A stretch of DNA of 37,190 nucleotides, taken from contig JAJFVE010000059.1 of assembly GCA_021371965.1 (NCBI GenBank), positions 1-37,190 of the forward strand. Direction: 5' to 3'. Shown here in pieces: positions 1 through 8,102 of this stretch. The notes beneath the pieces were generated by a model. That model saw only the letters and a program-made list of their open reading frames with translations, had not been told where the DNA came from and searched no databases. This stretch comes from Planctomycetaceae bacterium (lineage in GTDB: Bacteria > Planctomycetota > Phycisphaerae > SM23-33). The stretch's first letter is position 1. Each line of letters begins with the position of its first letter. Position numbers and translations under genes: made by a program.

Positions 1-1
1 G

Positions 2-2182
2 CTCGAAGGCCTCGCCCGCCACGCCGGCGTGCATGCCGCGGGCGTGGTCGTCGCCCAGCAGCCCCTCGAGACGCTCGTGCCGCTGTACCGCCAGTCCAGC
101 TCCGAAGACGCCATCACGCAGTGGGACGGGCCCACCTGCGATAACGCCGGCCTGATGAAGATGGACTTCCTGGGCCTGCGGACGCTGACGGTGATCCAGC
201 GCGCCCGCGAGCTCGTGCAGGCGAGCACCGGCGTCGACCACGACCCCGAGACGCTGCCCCTCGACGACGACAAGGTCTACGCCCTCTTCCGCGCCGGGCA
301 TACCGACGGCGTGTTCCAGTTCGAATCCGACGGCATGAAGGGCGTGCTGATGCAGATGCAGCCGTCGCGCATCGAGGACCTCATCGCCGCGAACGCCATG
401 TACCGCCCGGGGCCGATGGAGCTGATCCCGAGCTACTGCCACCGCAAGCTCGGGCGCGAGAGCGTGCCCGGCGTGCATCCGCTGGTCGACGACATGCTGG
501 CCGAGACCTACGGCATCATGTGCTACCAGGAACAGGTCATGCAGGTGCTCAACCGCCTGGGCAAGCTGCCGCTCAATCGCGCCCTGACGCTCATCAAGGC
601 CATCAGCAAGAAAAAGGCCAAGACCATCGAGGAGGAGCGCCCCAACTTCCTGAGCGGCGCGAAAGAAAACGGCATCGCCGAGGCCGAGGCCCAGCAGCTC
701 TTCGAGCTGATCCTCAAGTTCGCCGGATACGGCTTCAATAAGGCCCACTCGACGCGCTACGCGATCGTGGCGTACCAGACGGCGTACTTCAAGGTCTACC
801 ACCCGCGCGAGTTCATGGCGGCCCTGCTGACCTTCGAGTGCGGCGACACCGACAAGGTCGTGCAGTACATGGCCGAGGCGCAGCGCATGGGCATCGCCAT
901 CGCCCCGCCCGACATCAACACCTGCGCCAGCGACTTCACCGTCGACGGTCAGGCCGTGCGGTTCGGACTGGCGGCCGTCAAAGGCGTGGGCGAAAAGGCC
1001 GTGCACTCGATCCTGGAAGCCCGCGGCCGCGCCAAGAGCTTCCGCGACCTGTTCCACTTCTGCCGCGAGGCGGACCTGCACGCCGTCAACCGCTCCGTCA
1101 TCGAAGCGCTGATCAAGTGCGGCGCGTTCGACGCCCACGGCGCCAGCCGCGCGGCCATGATCGCCGTCGTCGAACAGGCCATCGCCATGGGCCAGGAGGC
1201 CGCCGCCGACCGCAAGAGCGGGCAGATGAGCCTGCTGGGCGGGATGGGAATCGTCGCCGACGCCGACTCGCCGGCCAAGTTCCCCAACGTCGAGCCCTGG
1301 TCCGAGGCACAGCTTCTGGCAGCCGAAAAGGAAACGCTGGGCTTCTACGTCACAAGCCATCCGCTGGTCCACTACGCCCGCGAGCTCGAGGCCCTGAGCT
1401 ATCCCAAGGACACCAAGCTATCGAGCCTCGATGGCCTGGCGGCTGGGGCACAGGTCACCATCGGGTGCATGATCGCCGGCGTACGGGCGACGGTCACCAA
1501 GACGGGGCGATCGGCGGGCAAGAAGATGGCGATGCTCACGGTCGAAGACCTCACCGGCAAAGCCGACGCGGTGGTCTTCTCTGAATCGTACGAGAAGTTC
1601 AAGGACGAGCTCGAAGCCGAACGCATGGTCTTTATCGTCGGGACGGTGGACCGTCGCCGCGAGCGACCCAACATCATCGTCGACAACGTCATCCCCATCG
1701 ACAAGGCGCTGGAGGAGCTGACGGGCTCGATCACGCTGCGCCTGCCTCCAAGCGCCGCGGGCGAACTAGGGAACGCCGCGCCCGCATCAACGGACGCCGC
1801 ACCGCAAGCGATGCAGTCGAAAACGGCGTCGGCGACAGGTCAACCCGCCGCGCACGAACCGATCCTCCCGCGCCTCAAGGCGTTGTTGGTCGCCCATCAC
1901 GGGACGTCCCCGGTGCGGTTGGAGCTGCGCCCGCTGGAGCACAGCGGCGTGCTGGCGACGATGCGCCTGGGCAAGGACTACTGCGTTTTTCCGTCGCGCA
2001 AACTCGTCGACGCGCTGGTGAAGCTCCTGGGCGACCAGGAATACCTGGTCCTGGTTCCCAAGATCCGCAAGGAAAACGGCAACGGCAAAAAGCAATTCTA
2101 CCGCACCGCCCCCAAGCAGCTGTCGCTGGGCAACGGCAAGCCCAGCGCCCCCGCCAGCGCCGCCGTCACGCGGTTCAACTAG
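2..2182 (+). CDS. dnaE: DNA polymerase III alpha subunit, C-terminal part (5' end outside window)
   Basis: Replicative polymerase catalytic subunit. The reading frame is open from base 2, so the gene begins upstream; the PHP domain and the first two catalytic aspartates lie outside the window. Seen here: the palm/fingers stretch with HAAGVV and the MDFLGLRTLT motif, whose Asp (codon at 164-166) corresponds to the third catalytic acid of the family; the YGIMCYQEQVMQ and GYGFNKAHS motifs; a helix-hairpin-helix region around GLAAVKGVGEKAV; and an OB-fold of the tRNA-anticodon type at roughly nucleotides 1440-1720 (VTIGCMIAGV to IVDNVIPID). The last 130 or so residues are Ala/Pro-rich and then form a small tail domain. 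It ends in TAG at 2180-2182. Identification is firm; DnaE1-type rather than error-prone DnaE2 is favoured by the tail but not proved. Confidence 0.96.
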   Translation, partial: LEGLARHAGVHAAGVVVAQQPLETLVPLYRQSSSEDAITQWDGPTCDNAGLMKMDFLGLRTLTVIQRARELVQASTGVDHDPETLPLDDDKVYALFRAGHTDGVFQFESDGMKGVLMQMQPSRIEDLIAANAMYRPGPMELIPSYCHRKLGRESVPGVHPLVDDMLAETYGIMCYQEQVMQVLNRLGKLPLNRALTLIKAISKKKAKTIEEERPNFLSGAKENGIAEAEAQQLFELILKFAGYGFNKAHSTRYAIVAYQTAYFKVYHPREFMAALLTFECGDTDKVVQYMAEAQRMGIAIAPPDINTCASDFTVDGQAVRFGLAAVKGVGEKAVHSILEARGRAKSFRDLFHFCREADLHAVNRSVIEALIKCGAFDAHGASRAAMIAVVEQAIAMGQEAAADRKSGQMSLLGGMGIVADADSPAKFPNVEPWSEAQLLAAEKETLGFYVTSHPLVHYARELEALSYPKDTKLSSLDGLAAGAQVTIGCMIAGVRATVTKTGRSAGKKMAMLTVEDLTGKADAVVFSESYEKFKDELEAERMVFIVGTVDRRRERPNIIVDNVIPIDKALEELTGSITLRLPPSAAGELGNAAPASTDAAPQAMQSKTASATGQPAAHEPILPRLKALLVAHHGTSPVRLELRPLEHSGVLATMRLGKDYCVFPSRKLVDALVKLLGDQEYLVLVPKIRKENGNGKKQFYRTAPKQLSLGNGKPSAPASAAVTRFN

Positions 2183-2344
2183 AGCATAGATTGCCTCATC
2201 GCTGCCTGCGCCATTAGCGCTCACGCCAAGCTTGCACAGAAAGACCGGGATTTTCAGACCATCGCCGAAGTCTGCGGCCTCAAACTCATAACCTTCCAAG
2301 AACAGCCTGCTGCCCACCGGGTGGATACGCGGCGGTGGCGATGA
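2183..2344 (+). pseudogene. Remnant of a VapC-like PIN-domain ribonuclease (C-terminal piece)
   Basis: Directly after the dnaE stop codon, in the same frame, 53 codons stay open until TGA at 2342-2344. They read IDCLIAACAI, then KLAQKDRDFQTIAE and GLKLITF. This is the C-terminal signature of VapC toxins: the DxLIAA helix with its metal-binding Asp, and the DRDF motif with the last metal ligands. There is no start codon and no N-terminal half, so it is a fragment, not a working toxin. The family match is my recognition of the motif order. No VapB antitoxin is visible nearby. The fragment touches the start region of the next gene. Confidence 0.6.
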
Positions 2345-2358
2345 TATACTCGTGGGCA

Positions 2359-2907
2359 ATGCTCAAGCTTAGTGACAATCCGCCGGTGGTGCATCCGGCC
2401 GAGGCGGCGGTGGCTGCCCTTTCGGGGCGGTGGCGCGTGGCGCATACCAAGGCCCGCTTCGAGAAGGCCTTCGCCTGGGACCTGCTGCGCCGCGACATCG
2501 CGTACTTCCTGCCGCTGCTGACGCGCGTGCGAATATCCGGCGGCAAGAAACGCCGCGTTCTGATGCCGGTCTTCCCCTCGTACGTGTTCTTCTGCGGCAA
2601 CGACGAGGCCCGCGTCACGGCCCTGACGACCAACCGCCTCTGCCAGGTGATCGAGGTCGTCGACCAGCGGCAGTTCATCGCCGAGCTCGCGGCCATCCAG
2701 AAAGCCCTGGCCGGGCAGGCCCAGCTCGATCCGTATCCCTTCGCGGCCGAGGGGCGCCGCTGCCGCGTCAAGGCCGGACCCTTCCAGGGACTCGAAGGCG
2801 TCGTGGCGTCACGGGCCAACGTGACGCGGTTGGTGTTGCAGGTGAGCATCCTCGGACAGGGCGCGGCGATGGAGATCGACGCCGACCTGCTCGAACCGGC
2901 CGATTGA
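2359..2907 (+). CDS. NusG/RfaH-like specialised transcription antitermination factor
   Basis: A NusG-superfamily protein of 182 residues from the ATG at 2359 (GTG 2335 and ATG 2341 are alternatives; none has a convincing ribosome site). The N-terminal NGN domain begins at GRWRVAHTKARFEKAFAWDL and continues through YFLPLLTRVR and the VFPSYVFF core strand. The KOW domain follows (GRRCRVKAGPFQGLEGVVAS). Housekeeping NusG normally sits beside secE and rplK. This copy instead sits just before a WecA-type sugar transferase, which is the usual setting of RfaH/UpxY/LoaP paralogues that keep RNA polymerase going through long polysaccharide or metabolite operons. Inference: it acts on the downstream wecA-ebo genes. 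I see no ops-like element with confidence. Confidence 0.85.
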   Translation: MLKLSDNPPVVHPAEAAVAALSGRWRVAHTKARFEKAFAWDLLRRDIAYFLPLLTRVRISGGKKRRVLMPVFPSYVFFCGNDEARVTALTTNRLCQVIEVVDQRQFIAELAAIQKALAGQAQLDPYPFAAEGRRCRVKAGPFQGLEGVVASRANVTRLVLQVSILGQGAAMEIDADLLEPAD

Positions 2908-2940
2908 AGAAAAAACACGACAACAACTTTGCCGCAACGA

Positions 2941-2958
2941 TCACAAAGGACACAGAGA
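2941..2958. repeat. 9-bp-period intergenic repeat, two units
   Basis: TCACAAAGG followed by ACACAGAGA, in the 106-bp gap before the glycosyltransferase gene. The same unit type recurs at 9363-9380 and inverted at 9420-9447. The rest of the gap holds an AT-rich stretch that itself repeats (ATTGGAGATTGG, then ACTGGAAATTGG). No promoter was recognised there. Confidence 0.5.
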
Positions 2959-3013
2959 ATGACGGGGAACCAATTGGAGATTGGTGACTGGAAATTGGAA
3001 ATAGTTTCTTCCT

Positions 3014-4552
3014 ATGCCTACTGACCTGATCATCCTGTACCTGTTGCTGGGCGTCGCGGCGGCCGTCATCGCCCTGGCGATCACGCCGCTGGCGGTGCGG
3101 TTGGCGCATGCGGCGCGCCTGGTGGACCGGCCCGGCACGCGCAAGGTTCACCTCTCGGCCGTGCCGCGCATCGGCGGGGTGGTGGTGGTGGCGTCGCTGC
3201 TGGCGGTGGTGGTGCCGCTGCTGTTCGTGCCCTCGCCGGTGCAAAAGTCCCTGACGCAGTTGGTGCCCGACAACATCTCGCGGGAAATGGTCAGCATGCA
3301 CACCAAGCTGCTGGCGCTGCTGGGGGCCGGCGTGTTCATCTTCGCCGTCGGCCTCATCGACGACATCCGCGGCCTGCGGGCGCGCACCAAGCTGCTGGCC
3401 CAGATCGTGGCGGCCACCGTCGTCTGCCAGATGGGCATTCGGATCGACTACCTCGAGATCAACGCCTGGCACCCGAACCTGACGCTGCTGGCCTGGCCGC
3501 TGACGATCGGCTGGATCATCGCCATCACCAACGCTGTGAACCTGATCGACGGTCTGGACGGTCTGGCCGCGGGCATCAGCGCCGTCACGTGCGCGGTCAT
3601 TGCGGCCTTCGCGCTGTACACCGAGCAGGTGGTGATGGCCGTGCTGATGGTCTCGCTGCTGGGGGCGCTGCTGGGGTTTCTCGTGTTCAATTTCAACCCG
3701 GCCAAGATTTTCCTGGGCGACTGCGGGAGCATGTTCCTGGGCTTCTTTCTGGCCTCGGCCGCCCTGATCGAGCGGAGCAAGACCTACACGCTGGTGGGCC
3801 TGGCGCTGCCGGTGGTGGCGCTGGGGATTCCGATCTTCGACACGCTCTTCACGATGATGCGCCGCACGCTCGACCGGCGGTCGATGTTCTCGCCCGACCG
3901 CGGGCACATTCATCACCGGCTGCTCGACAGCGGCCTGCGGCACCGCCAGGCCGTGGTGCTGATCTACGCCGTGACGGCGACGGCGGCCGGCTTCGGGCTG
4001 CTCATGCTGCTGCTGCGCGACCACGTGCTGGCCGTGCTGGTGTTCCTGGTGGCGCTGGTGCCCCTGGCGGTGATGTTCCGCAAGTTCGGCGCCATGCGAC
4101 TGCGCGAGACGCTCGATAGCCTGCGCCGCAAAGGCGCCGTCGACCGCCAGAGCCGGCGCGAGCAGCATGGCTTCGAGGAAATGCAGCTACGCCTCCGCGA
4201 GGCCAAAGGCTTCGACCAGTGGTGGCGCGTCATCCGCCGCGCCGGGCGGGCGCTGGGGCTGGCCCGCATGAGCATCGAGCTGCGCGACGCCGGCGGCCGC
4301 AGCCGCCTGCTGCAGTGGACCGCCCCGCGCCAACCGCAGTCCAGCGAGGCGCACATCACCGTGACGCTGCCGGCGCGGCCGGCGCGGCAGGGCTGGACCA
4401 TGCAGACTACCCTGGACGTCTTCGACGGCGGCGAGTTGGAATCGGCCGGTCGCCGCGTGGCCCTGTTCGGCCGCCTGCTCGACGAACACCGGGCCTTCCC
4501 GCCCCCGCAAGAGAACACGAATGACACGAATGCAGCACATCCAGTACTCTAG
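3014..4552 (+). CDS. WecA/MraY-family UDP-sugar:polyprenyl-phosphate sugar-1-phosphate transferase with extra C-terminal domain
   Basis: Integral membrane enzyme that moves a sugar-1-phosphate from UDP-sugar to undecaprenyl phosphate, the first step of a lipid-linked glycan. Family motifs are in the right order: VDRPGTRKVH (37-46) with PRIGG (51-55), the Mg-binding LIDDIRG (114-120), NAVNLIDGLDG (173-183), FLGDCGS (233-239) and the HIHHRL loop (298-303). About eleven membrane segments end near residue 365. WecA and TagO proteins are about 360 residues; this one has 512. The extra 130 or more residues (charged linker, then a compact part around 400-490) are predicted cytoplasmic and of unknown role. 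The last residues, QENTNDTNAAHPVL, are encoded by an intergenic-type 9-bp repeat. It lies 48 bp ahead of the ebo genes. WecA/TagO-like rather than MraY because of the HIHHR loop. Confidence 0.9.
   Translation: MPTDLIILYLLLGVAAAVIALAITPLAVRLAHAARLVDRPGTRKVHLSAVPRIGGVVVVASLLAVVVPLLFVPSPVQKSLTQLVPDNISREMVSMHTKLLALLGAGVFIFAVGLIDDIRGLRARTKLLAQIVAATVVCQMGIRIDYLEINAWHPNLTLLAWPLTIGWIIAITNAVNLIDGLDGLAAGISAVTCAVIAAFALYTEQVVMAVLMVSLLGALLGFLVFNFNPAKIFLGDCGSMFLGFFLASAALIERSKTYTLVGLALPVVALGIPIFDTLFTMMRRTLDRRSMFSPDRGHIHHRLLDSGLRHRQAVVLIYAVTATAAGFGLLMLLLRDHVLAVLVFLVALVPLAVMFRKFGAMRLRETLDSLRRKGAVDRQSRREQHGFEEMQLRLREAKGFDQWWRVIRRAGRALGLARMSIELRDAGGRSRLLQWTAPRQPQSSEAHITVTLPARPARQGWTMQTTLDVFDGGELESAGRRVALFGRLLDEHRAFPPPQENTNDTNAAHPVL
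4515..4532. repeat. Two exact tandem copies of ACACGAATG inside the 3' end of the wecA-like gene
   Basis: A 9-bp unit present twice in perfect tandem and in frame with the coding sequence. It encodes the TNDTN part of the protein tail. The same unit is at 9316-9342 at the end of eboD, and in inverted form at 9466-9495. Confidence 0.75.
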
Positions 4553-4600
4553 ACCCTTGCAGTCTTTGCCGTCCTCTATGTCCCTGCTCTTGAGAGACCC

Positions 4601-5437
4601 ATGATCATCATCGAACCGCACATTCACATGTATTCGCGCACCACCGACGACTACCAGGCGATGTACGCTTCGGGCATTCGCGCGTGCGTGGAGCCTTCGT
4701 TCTGGCTGGGCGCCAACCGCCGTTTTGCCGGGACGTTCCTCGACTACTTCCAGCTCATCCTGGACTTCGAGACCGTGCGGGCGCGGCGGTTCGGGATCGA
4801 CCACTTCGCGGCCGTCTCGGTCAATCCCAAGGAGGCCGAAGACGCGGGCCTGGTGCGCGAGGTCCTGGCCGGGATGGGCCCGTATCTCGATCACCCGCGC
4901 TGCGTGGCCATCGGCGAGATCGGCTTCAACAATATCACGCCCAACGAAGAGAAGGCGTTCGTGGCGCAGCTTGAGATCGCCATGAAGCGTGCCATGCCGG
5001 TGATCGTCCACACGCCGCACGTGGACAAGCTTCGCGGGACGCGCCGCATCGCCGAGATCGTCAAGAGCTGCGGCGTCGACCAGGCCCGCGTGATCATCGA
5101 CCACAACACCGAAGAGACCATGCCCGTCTCGATCGCCACCGACTGCTGGTGCGGCATGACGGTCTACCCCTACTCCAAGCTCACGCCGCAGCGCGTCTCG
5201 GCGATGATCCGCCAGTACGGATCCCAGCGCGTGATCGTCAACGGCTCGGCCGACTGGGGCGTCAGCGACCCGCTGAGCCTGGTCAAGGTCGTCAGCTTCA
5301 TGCAGACCGACGGCCACGACGCTACGGCCATCGAGCGCCTGGTCTTCGCCAACGCGATGGCGTTCTACAGCCACAGCCCCAACTGGAAACCGGATTTTTC
5401 CATCGCCCCGGTAGACCCCTCGGTGTTCCAGCGATAG
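4601..5437 (+). CDS. eboB: EboB-like TatD-family metal-dependent hydrolase
   Basis: A TatD/amidohydrolase-barrel protein of 278 residues. Metal ligands of the family are visible: HIH at 7-9, Glu106 in GEIGFN, His137 in VHTPH, His168 in IIDHN, and Asp218 in GSADWG. It is assigned to the Ebo branch, not housekeeping TatD, because of its company: UbiA-like, phosphodiesterase-like, dehydroquinate-synthase-like and EboE-type genes follow on the same strand. Ebo genes are linked to traffic of secreted metabolites such as the scytonemin precursor in cyanobacteria; the substrate of EboB is not known. The start is the ATG at 4601 after a weak purine stretch (GAGAGA), 48 bp after the wecA-like gene, so co-transcription is likely. 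Confidence 0.82.
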   Translation: MIIIEPHIHMYSRTTDDYQAMYASGIRACVEPSFWLGANRRFAGTFLDYFQLILDFETVRARRFGIDHFAAVSVNPKEAEDAGLVREVLAGMGPYLDHPRCVAIGEIGFNNITPNEEKAFVAQLEIAMKRAMPVIVHTPHVDKLRGTRRIAEIVKSCGVDQARVIIDHNTEETMPVSIATDCWCGMTVYPYSKLTPQRVSAMIRQYGSQRVIVNGSADWGVSDPLSLVKVVSFMQTDGHDATAIERLVFANAMAFYSHSPNWKPDFSIAPVDPSVFQR

Positions 5438-5497
5438 GATTCGCGTGGTCAGCGGCGGAGCCCCCAAGGGATCTTCGACTTGCTCCGCGTTGCACTC

Positions 5498-6481
5498 ATG
5501 GAGAGCACAACCTCAAAATCCCGTCTGATGTCCTGGCTGCAGTTGGTTCGGCTTCCGAACCTGCTGACGGTGCCGGGCGATCCGCTGGTGGGTTTCCTGC
5601 TGGCCCGCGCCGGCGGGGCCGCCCCCCAGGCCGTCTCGGGCTGGGCGGGGCTCTTCCAGGGAATCCTGATCGATCAGCCCTGGGCACGGGCAGCTTTGGC
5701 CGCCGCCGCAGCCCTGCTGTTCTACATGCGCGGGCTGATCACCAATGATCTGGCCGACTTGGCCGAGGACGAGCGCGACCGCCCCGACCGCCCGCTGCCC
5801 AGCGGCGCCGTCAGCCTCCGCGCCGCGCGGTTGACCGCCAGCGGACTGGGGCTGGGCGGGATGGTGCTGGCCACGCTCTGCGGCGCCGCCGGCTGCGCGG
5901 TCGGCATTCTGCTGGTGTTGGCGATGTCATCATACAATACGGCCGTTAAACGCCGCCCCGTTGCCGGACCGCTCAACATGGGCGCCTGCCGCTCCCTGAG
6001 CCTGCTGCTGGGCGCTGCCGCTGCCGGATGGGGCGAGGGTCTGCTGCCGGTGATCACAGCCGCGATCGTGCTGGGCGGATACATCGCCGCGACGACGGCC
6101 ATCGCCGCCGGTGAAACGTCGCAGCGCGACCTGGGGTACAAGCGCTGGGGGCCGCCGGTGGTGCTGCTGCTGGGCTTTCCCGCCCTGGCGCACTCGACGA
6201 CGTGGATGTCGACGAGCCTGCAGTTGACCGCGATGGGCGTCACGGCCATCGCCGCCTTCTACGCCGTCTGGTGGTCGCTGCTGCTGGCGGGCAAACCCCA
6301 CCCCGTCATCGTCCAGATGATCGTCGGCAAGCTCATCGCCGGGCTGATGCTCATCCAGGCGGGCATGGCCGTGATGGCCATCACCGACAAGACCTCCTAC
6401 GCCCCCTGGGTCCTGATCGGCGTGCTGCTGCTGGGGCGCCTTCTCTCGCCCAAGCTCCGCCGTCTGTTCTACTCGAGTTGA
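5498..6481 (+). CDS. eboC: EboC-like UbiA-family prenyltransferase
   Basis: An integral membrane aromatic-prenyltransferase-fold protein, 327 residues from ATG 5498 (an upstream TTG at 5480 is possible). The N terminus LVRLPNLLTVPGDPLVGFLL is typical of UbiA enzymes. The first Asp-rich motif is intact: ITNDLADLAEDERDRPDRPLP, that is NDxxDxxxD followed by RPxRPLPSG (83-103). The second Asp motif is not canonical; the corresponding loop reads GETSQRDLGYKRWG. About eight or nine hydrophobic segments fill the rest. UbiA enzymes attach isoprenoid chains to an acceptor inside the membrane; the acceptor in Ebo systems is unknown. It lies 60 bp after eboB and 86 bp before the phosphodiesterase-like gene. 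Confidence 0.85.
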   Translation: MESTTSKSRLMSWLQLVRLPNLLTVPGDPLVGFLLARAGGAAPQAVSGWAGLFQGILIDQPWARAALAAAAALLFYMRGLITNDLADLAEDERDRPDRPLPSGAVSLRAARLTASGLGLGGMVLATLCGAAGCAVGILLVLAMSSYNTAVKRRPVAGPLNMGACRSLSLLLGAAAAGWGEGLLPVITAAIVLGGYIAATTAIAAGETSQRDLGYKRWGPPVVLLLGFPALAHSTTWMSTSLQLTAMGVTAIAAFYAVWWSLLLAGKPHPVIVQMIVGKLIAGLMLIQAGMAVMAITDKTSYAPWVLIGVLLLGRLLSPKLRRLFYSS

Positions 6482-6525
6482 ATTGATCCTTCGGCGCTCT
6501 TTGAGCTCTCTTTTTCTTCTCCCCG

Positions 6526-6549
6526 CGCTTTGCGAACTCCGCGGTGAAT
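6526..6549. repeat. 9-bp-period repeat between eboC and eboF
   Basis: CGCTTTGCG, AACTCCGCG, then GTGAAT. This has the same spacing and general look as the other short-period intergenic repeats in the window. It fills much of the 86-bp gap, and no promoter was recognised. Confidence 0.35.
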
Positions 6550-6567
6550 GACGATAATGAATGATCT

Positions 6568-7845
6568 ATGCCCAACAAGCTTCTGGTCATTCAGGTTGCC
6601 GCGCTGAGCGACGCGCTCGCGCGCGAACTGCCTGCCCTGCCGCTGGCGTGGGAGGCGATGGACTCGGTCCTGCCGGCCGTCACGTGCACGGCCCAGGCGA
6701 CGTTCCGCACCGCCTCGCTGCCGGCGCAGCACGGGATGATCGCCAACGGGGTCTTCCACCGCACGCTGCGCCGGGCGATGTTCTGGGAGCAGTCCAGCGC
6801 CCTGGTCAGCGGGCAGCGCATCTGGGAAGACTTCAGCCTCGCCGGCAAACGCACGGCGATGCTCTTCTGGCAGCAGAGCCTGGGCGAGTGCGTCGACGTC
6901 GTGCTCTCGCCGGCGCCGATCCACAAGCATCACGGCCGTATGATCCAGGACTGCTACAGCCAGCCGCCCTCGCTGTATGGGGACTTGGCCGCCAAGCTCG
7001 GCGCCTTCAAGCTTCAGGACTACTGGGGCCCAGCCGCCTCGCCTCGGGCGGGGGATTGGATCGCCGCGGCCACCATCGAGGTGCTGCAAGGGGCCGCCGG
7101 GCCTGTCGACCTGTGCCTGACGTACCTGCCCACGCTCGACTATGACCTGCAGCGCTACGGCCCGGCGCACGAGCGAAGCCGCAAGGCCCTCGATCTGCTG
7201 GGCGTGCAACTGGCGCAACTGGTCGAGGCCGCCCAGCGCCTGGGCTACCAGGTGCTCGTTTTCGGCGACTACGCGATCCACCAGGTCACCGCCGGGGCGG
7301 TCTTCCCCAACGCCGCCCTGCTGTCGGAAGGGCTGCTGGCCGTGCGAAACGTGCGCGGGATGCTCTACGGCGACCTGCACACCAGCCGCGCCTTCGCGAT
7401 GGTCGACCACGAGGTCGCCCACGTGTACGTCCGATTCCCCGACGACATCGCCCAGACCGCTGCGGTGCTGCGGAAACTTCCGGGCGTGGCGGCGGTTCTA
7501 CAAGGACCGCAGCTTCGCGCCGCCGGCCTGAATCACCCCAACAGCGGCGAGCTGGTGCTGCTGGCCGGGGAAGGGGCGTGGTTCGCCTACCCGTGGTGGA
7601 CGCACGCCCGCGAGGCGCCCGACTACGCCACGCACGTAGACATCCACAACAAGCCCGGATTCGACCCCTGCGAGCTGTTCCTGTCGCTGTGGCCGCCGGG
7701 CGTGAGCACCGACGCGCGAAAGGTCGCCGGCACGCACGGGCTGACCGGCCCGGCCCGAAAAGTCGCCTGGGCATGCACCGCCGACCTGGGCAAGCGATCA
7801 GACCTTGCGGACCTGGCGCGGGCCGTCGAAAGCTACTTAAAGTAG
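6568..7845 (+). CDS. eboF: EboF-like nucleotide pyrophosphatase/phosphodiesterase-fold protein
   Basis: Alkaline-phosphatase superfamily, NPP-like, 425 residues, no signal peptide. The nucleophile region is recognisable: PAVTCTAQATFRTASLP, with Thr39/Thr41, followed by HGMIANG, which is the standard NPP sequence style. Later motifs are TYLPTLDYDLQRYGP (an Asp ligand), FGDYAIHQV where most NPPs have S/G-D-H-G, and HVDIHNKPGFDPCELF near the C terminus. The first metal-binding Asp, expected in a DGL motif near residue 11, is Ala (QVAALS), and the DH pair is DY. Either the metal site is altered, or this is normal for EboF and catalysis differs. Gene order and partners support EboF. The substrate is unknown; a phosphodiester of the pathway product is plausible. 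Confidence 0.8.
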   Translation: MPNKLLVIQVAALSDALARELPALPLAWEAMDSVLPAVTCTAQATFRTASLPAQHGMIANGVFHRTLRRAMFWEQSSALVSGQRIWEDFSLAGKRTAMLFWQQSLGECVDVVLSPAPIHKHHGRMIQDCYSQPPSLYGDLAAKLGAFKLQDYWGPAASPRAGDWIAAATIEVLQGAAGPVDLCLTYLPTLDYDLQRYGPAHERSRKALDLLGVQLAQLVEAAQRLGYQVLVFGDYAIHQVTAGAVFPNAALLSEGLLAVRNVRGMLYGDLHTSRAFAMVDHEVAHVYVRFPDDIAQTAAVLRKLPGVAAVLQGPQLRAAGLNHPNSGELVLLAGEGAWFAYPWWTHAREAPDYATHVDIHNKPGFDPCELFLSLWPPGVSTDARKVAGTHGLTGPARKVAWACTADLGKRSDLADLARAVESYLK

Positions 7846-8035
7846 CACGGGCAATGATGCCCGTGCTGCGACTGCACATTCTTTGCGACGCCTCGCACTG
7901 AATTTGTGCAACGCGGCCGCGCCGTATCGCGGGCGTCTCGCCCGCGCATGGTGAGGGCCTCTTGCCTTCACCAGAGGCGAATGACGCAGTTTCCGCGGGC
8001 AAGACGCCCGCGGCACTGGCGGACACGATGTCCGC
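7844..8035. repeat. Array of five hairpins between eboF and eboD
   Basis: The 257-bp gap holds five palindromes. Stem AGCACGGGC/GCCCGTGCT at 7844-7867 has loop AATGAT. Stem CGCGGGC/GCCCGCG at 7928-7946 has loop GTCTC. Stem GTGAGGGC/GCCTTCAC at 7951-7971 has loop CTCTT. Stem CCGCGGGC/GCCCGCGG at 7993-8013 has loop AAGAC, which is GTCTT on the other strand. Stem GCGGACA/TGTCCGC lies at 8019-8035. The first begins right at the eboF stop codon. None is followed by a T-run, so they are not classical terminators. They belong to the hairpin family found throughout the window. Confidence 0.85.
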
Positions 8036-8102
8036 GACACGAAGTAGCGGCCGGCCGCTGTCGCAAGTTTCAGGTTGGCCCGCCAGTTGCACGAAGGCAC
8101 GT

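Noticed and set aside
2768..4168. A long open frame on the minus strand opposite the WecA-like gene
   Set aside because: Peptide is Gln/His/Arg-rich with no motif; it mirrors the GC bias of the real gene on the other strand.
7844..8035. Hairpin array as a CRISPR
   Set aside because: Units differ in stem sequence, spacing is irregular and there are no equal-length repeats or cas genes.
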